From the NCBI GenBank assembly GCA_019638185.1, contig JAHBUH010000010.1, positions 62,001 through 126,000 of the forward strand: 64,000 bases of DNA, in the 5' to 3' direction. This DNA comes from Leadbetterella sp. Lineage in GTDB: Bacteria; Bacteroidota; Bacteroidia; Cytophagales; Spirosomataceae. This document shows positions 61,530-64,000 of the stretch, piece by piece. Numbering within the stretch: the first letter of the stretch is position 1; each line of letters opens with the position of its first letter. Both the position numbers and the translations under genes were made by a program. The notes below the pieces were generated by a model that did no database searches, had not been told where the DNA came from, and was given only the letters and a program-made list of their open reading frames with translations.

Positions 61530-62258
61530 ATGAATGCTCCCGGAAAGTTTTCCAAATCCATGATCACTGCCGAGCCGGCAGACCTGAACAGTCCTGCTGC
61601 CGAGGCTGTCCGGAACTCCCTCAGACGTTTCCCGGAGGAAGCCATCTATGTTTATTCTTTTAAAGAAAGCCGGATGATCTATGCCGACGGCTGGGAGGAG
61701 GTATTGGGCTACAGGGATGATGAGATCAGCATGCTGGAGATCGTGAGCATTACGGTGCCCGAGTACGCCCCTTTTTCAAATGAACTGAATGATAAAGCCC
61801 TGCTCTTCATCCTGAATAGAACCGAGCAGCTGGAAGAATACAGCTTTACCATTGAACTGAAGAAATTCCATAAAAACGGGCGGGCTGTACCGCTGATCGT
61901 GCGGGTAGGGGTGTTCCGGTCTGAAAACGGGCAGGTCACGGAGATCATTGGCAGAAACCAGGTAAATCACAGCATTTCACTGGGCAAAGTGATGCGCTAT
62001 GCGGCCTTTGGTCCTGAGAAGTCGGAGTTTGAAGAACAGCTGAATAAAGAGCTCTTTCGCCATTTTGCCATTTCCGATAAAGAGAGAGAGGCGCTGCGGC
62101 TGGTGGCCCAGGGTTATTCTTTCAAGGAGATCGCCACGGAGTTTAACGTTTCCGTATCGGCCATTGAAAAGCGGATCCTTCCGTTATATAAGCGCTTCAA
62201 AGTGAGAAACCTGTCTCACCTGGTGACGTTTGCTTATGAAAACCATATCCTGCCTTAA
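61530..62258 (+). CDS. PAS-domain LuxR-type transcriptional regulator
   Basis: A 242-residue one-component regulator. Residues about 35-145 form a PAS fold (IYVYSFKESRMIYADGWEEV, LGYRDDEIS ... VPLIVRVGVFRSENGQVTEI), a likely small-molecule or redox sensor. The C-terminus is a LuxR-like helix-turn-helix (ISDKEREALRLVAQGYSFKE, IATEFNVSVSAIEKRI). No receiver domain is present, so it is not controlled by phosphorylation at an Asp. It lies between exopolysaccharide genes and is divergent from the sugar transferase, a candidate regulator of that locus. Its stop overlaps that of the convergent ATPase gene (TTAA). Confidence 0.9.
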   Translation: MNAPGKFSKSMITAEPADLNSPAAEAVRNSLRRFPEEAIYVYSFKESRMIYADGWEEVLGYRDDEISMLEIVSITVPEYAPFSNELNDKALLFILNRTEQLEEYSFTIELKKFHKNGRAVPLIVRVGVFRSENGQVTEIIGRNQVNHSISLGKVMRYAAFGPEKSEFEEQLNKELFRHFAISDKEREALRLVAQGYSFKEIATEFNVSVSAIEKRILPLYKRFKVRNLSHLVTFAYENHILP

Positions 62259-63322
62259 GAGAATCCCAGGGTAACGGGACTGATCTTTTTCGGATCCACG
62301 CCGGCTTTGCGAAGCATATCTGTCCATTTCATCCCGCTGTCAGCCGAGTTAATACTCACTACCCAGATCACATTCTTGTTTCTGAGCGTTTCGGTATTGG
62401 GTATTCCGTTCACCTGGCTTTCCAGGAGCAGCAGTATATTTTCAGGTGAAAGGTAAGCTTCCGTGGATAGCGGCTCACCGGAATTAATATCATCAATGAA
62501 GAGGAGGGAGGCCGAACGCCAGGTCCAGACCTCATTCCCTTCCGTTTTCCGGATCGCGTCTTCATCCAGGTCCAGCAGGTCAAAGAGCTTAATGGCCGTA
62601 TAATTACTGCAGGAGGCGTGCCGGATAGCCATTTCCGTGGCAATCCCCATGGCCAGGAGGGTCTTCCCGGTTCTTCTTCCTCCCAGGATCAGCAGGTGGT
62701 TTCCCGCAGACTTCCTGGATTGGTTAATGTAATCAGAGACGCGCTTAATCCCGCCTTTATCCAGGTCACCATACCACTGGCTTAAACGGAACTGCACCGG
62801 CAGCCGGGCATATTGCAGAAACATTTTAGTGAGGTACCAGCGGTACGCCGGGTAAATGGTGAGTAGGACCAATACCAGCACCAATAGCAGTACAGGGCCC
62901 GAATAGTGCAGAAACAGGCTGGCAGAAAACGCCCCGATCCAGAAAAACAGGAGGTCAGTAAAGGTGTCAAACGCAATATTGCTCCACTGCGGCGGAAAAA
63001 CATACTTCTTCCCGGAGGGCAGATAGAGCCTGTCGGAGTCCGATACCTTATTGAAAAGCAGGGGGCCTAAAAAATTATACAGCTCAAACAGCAGCCATAT
63101 CCCGGACACGATCAGCGCCGCTTTCCGCTCCGGGCAGCTCCAGTGGGGAGCAAACCGCGTCATCAGGGCGTTAATCATCAGCACCGGGATATAACCCAGT
63201 GAAAAGTGCCCGAACTGGTTGGCCAGCCACGAGTAGGTGAGGGTTACTCCCCGGTAAGAGTCTTTCCCGATAAGATCAGCTTTCAGCTGCCTGAGGATCT
63301 GTTTATAGGTTATGGCTGCCAT
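62255..63322 (-). CDS. Membrane-embedded P-loop ATPase of unknown function
   Basis: A 355-residue protein. ATG 63322 (MAAITYKQILRQLKADLIGK) starts 1 base after the stop of the upstream manC-type gene. The first 165 residues carry about four membrane helices (for example ALIVSGIWLLFELYNFLGPL, VLLLVLVLVLLTIYPAY). The C-terminal half is a P-loop ATPase with Walker A GGRRTGKT (214-221) and Walker B LLFIDD (273-278). I do not recognise the family; it is not an ABC transporter. Its coupling to the guanylyltransferase suggests a role in export or regulation of a polysaccharide. The stop overlaps the PAS-LuxR stop. Confidence 0.78.
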   Translation of the reverse strand: MAAITYKQILRQLKADLIGKDSYRGVTLTYSWLANQFGHFSLGYIPVLMINALMTRFAPHWSCPERKAALIVSGIWLLFELYNFLGPLLFNKVSDSDRLYLPSGKKYVFPPQWSNIAFDTFTDLLFFWIGAFSASLFLHYSGPVLLLVLVLVLLTIYPAYRWYLTKMFLQYARLPVQFRLSQWYGDLDKGGIKRVSDYINQSRKSAGNHLLILGGRRTGKTLLAMGIATEMAIRHASCSNYTAIKLFDLLDLDEDAIRKTEGNEVWTWRSASLLFIDDINSGEPLSTEAYLSPENILLLLESQVNGIPNTETLRNKNVIWVVSINSADSGMKWTDMLRKAGVDPKKISPVTLGFS

Positions 63323-63323
63323 A

Positions 63324-64000
63324 TCAGGCCCATTTATTACCCAGCGTGGCCACCATGTCCTGGGCTTCCTGTTTAATAGCCTGCTCTTCTCCTTTGGGAT
63401 AGATGAGCAGGACGTGGCCATCGTCTACTACTATATACTCGTTCAGTCCGCGGATCACCGCTGCTTTGCCTTTCGGAAGGCTTACCATATTGCCGCTGGC
63501 CTCCCGGAGCTGCACTTCAGGTGCAGAAACATTGCCGGCTTCGTCCTTGTCCAGCACCTCATAAAGCGAAGCCCAGGTGCCCAGGTCTGACCAGCCGATA
63601 TCGGCCGGGAGGGTGTATACGTTATCTGCCTTTTCCAATACCGCATAATCAATGGATATGTTCGGGCTATTAGGGTAGTGTTCGGCTATAAAAGTGGCTT
63701 CTGCTTCCGTATTATAACTACTGTTTCCCTGCTCAAACAGCGCGTGGATATCTCCGGCATGCCGGGCCAGCGCATTTTTCAGGGTTTCAGCCTTCCAGAT
63801 AAACATACCCGCATTCCAGAGGTAATCACCCGCCTGAAGATAGGCTTCGGCTACGGGTTTCTGAGGCTTTTCCTTAAAGGCTTTTACCTTATGAATCCCG
63901 TTTTCTGCCTCTTCCGAAAAATGGATATAACCATAGCCGGTGTCGGGCCGGGTAGGCGTGATGCCCAGCGTAATAATGGCTTCGTTTTCTTTTGCAAAAG
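63324..64000 (-). CDS. manC: Mannose-1-phosphate guanylyltransferase (start outside window)
   Basis: The frame is open to the window edge, so only the C-terminal 225 or so residues are present. Matches to the GDP-mannose pyrophosphorylase family include ITLGITPTRPDTGYGYIHFS, VKAFKEKPQKP, YLWNAGMFIWKAET, NISIDYAVLEKADNVYTLPA and DIGWSDLGTWASLYEVLD. The enzyme makes GDP-mannose for mannose- or fucose-containing polysaccharides. The C-terminus lacks the phosphomannose isomerase cupin domain seen in some fused ManC proteins. It is transcribed together with the membrane ATPase one base downstream. The symbol is by family; its pathway is inferred. Confidence 0.92.
   Translation of the reverse strand, partial: FAKENEAIITLGITPTRPDTGYGYIHFSEEAENGIHKVKAFKEKPQKPVAEAYLQAGDYLWNAGMFIWKAETLKNALARHAGDIHALFEQGNSSYNTEAEATFIAEHYPNSPNISIDYAVLEKADNVYTLPADIGWSDLGTWASLYEVLDKDEAGNVSAPEVQLREASGNMVSLPKGKAAVIRGLNEYIVVDDGHVLLIYPKGEEQAIKQEAQDMVATLGNKWA

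Overview
The window comes from a member of the Bacteroidota. The evidence is two SusC/SusD pairs, a FecI/FecR-type sigma/anti-sigma pair, LytTR/LytS-type regulators, a coaBC-porD pair, TAnnTTTG-type promoter elements (a complete TTG-N19-TATCTTTG promoter lies before rplS) and a Rho factor with a long charged N-terminal extension. Most of the window is moderately GC-rich, with ATGA overlaps between operon partners. No rRNA, tRNA, CRISPR array, integrase or transposase was seen. The genus cannot be fixed from sequence alone; a Cytophagales-like or Chitinophaga-like lineage is plausible.

Region 1 (1-9700) is accessory. It holds the end of a NarL/LuxR response regulator, two unknown minus-strand genes, an AT-rich papain-like cysteine peptidase candidate, a decayed PQQ-propeller gene, and a surface-protein cassette. 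The cassette contains a secreted protein with three SWGYK-type repeats, two intact and one frameshifted collagen-like (Gly-X-Y) lipoprotein, a protein joining a papain-like N-terminus to two TGGDDLRGGND (PLAT/LH2-like) repeats, and a small unknown protein. Four sites here share one promoter architecture: an 18-bp ATCCC..GGGAT palindrome, exactly 21 nt, then CGA(A/G)(C/T)TTTG. This looks like a small co-regulated regulon and is the strongest candidate for something undescribed.

Region 2 (9750-16200) is a minus-strand ECF sigma, FecR anti-sigma, SusC, SusD operon ending in a strong terminator. Region 3 (16250-38480) is mostly housekeeping: coaBC-porD, a YdfG-like SDR with an FAD/Fe-S oxidoreductase, a Fic protein whose promoter sits inside a 13-bp inverted repeat, a LytTR two-component pair divergent from an outer-membrane beta-barrel gene, rho, dapF, rplS, VOC proteins, an AAA/DUF4143 ATPase behind three 17-bp palindromes spaced exactly 32 bp, a D-threonine-aldolase-like enzyme, and a CcmF-type cytochrome c assembly protein with a DUF4230 protein.

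Region 4 (38500-46900) is a second SusC/SusD pair followed by two secreted metallophosphoesterases, one fused to a PQQ propeller, suggesting uptake of a phosphate-ester nutrient. Region 5 (46950-52500) is a phospho-signalling cluster: FHA/transglutaminase-like membrane protein, small membrane protein, PP2C phosphatase, PknB-type kinase and outer-membrane barrel. Region 6 (52600-59100) reads as a sphingolipid operon: serine palmitoyltransferase, GNAT-fold ceramide synthase candidate, CerR-like reductase, two GT4 glycosyltransferases and a flippase-like membrane protein. Region 7 (59130-64000) is exopolysaccharide related: PHP-type phosphatase, undecaprenyl-phosphate sugar transferase, PAS-LuxR regulator, membrane P-loop ATPase and the end of a mannose-1-phosphate guanylyltransferase.
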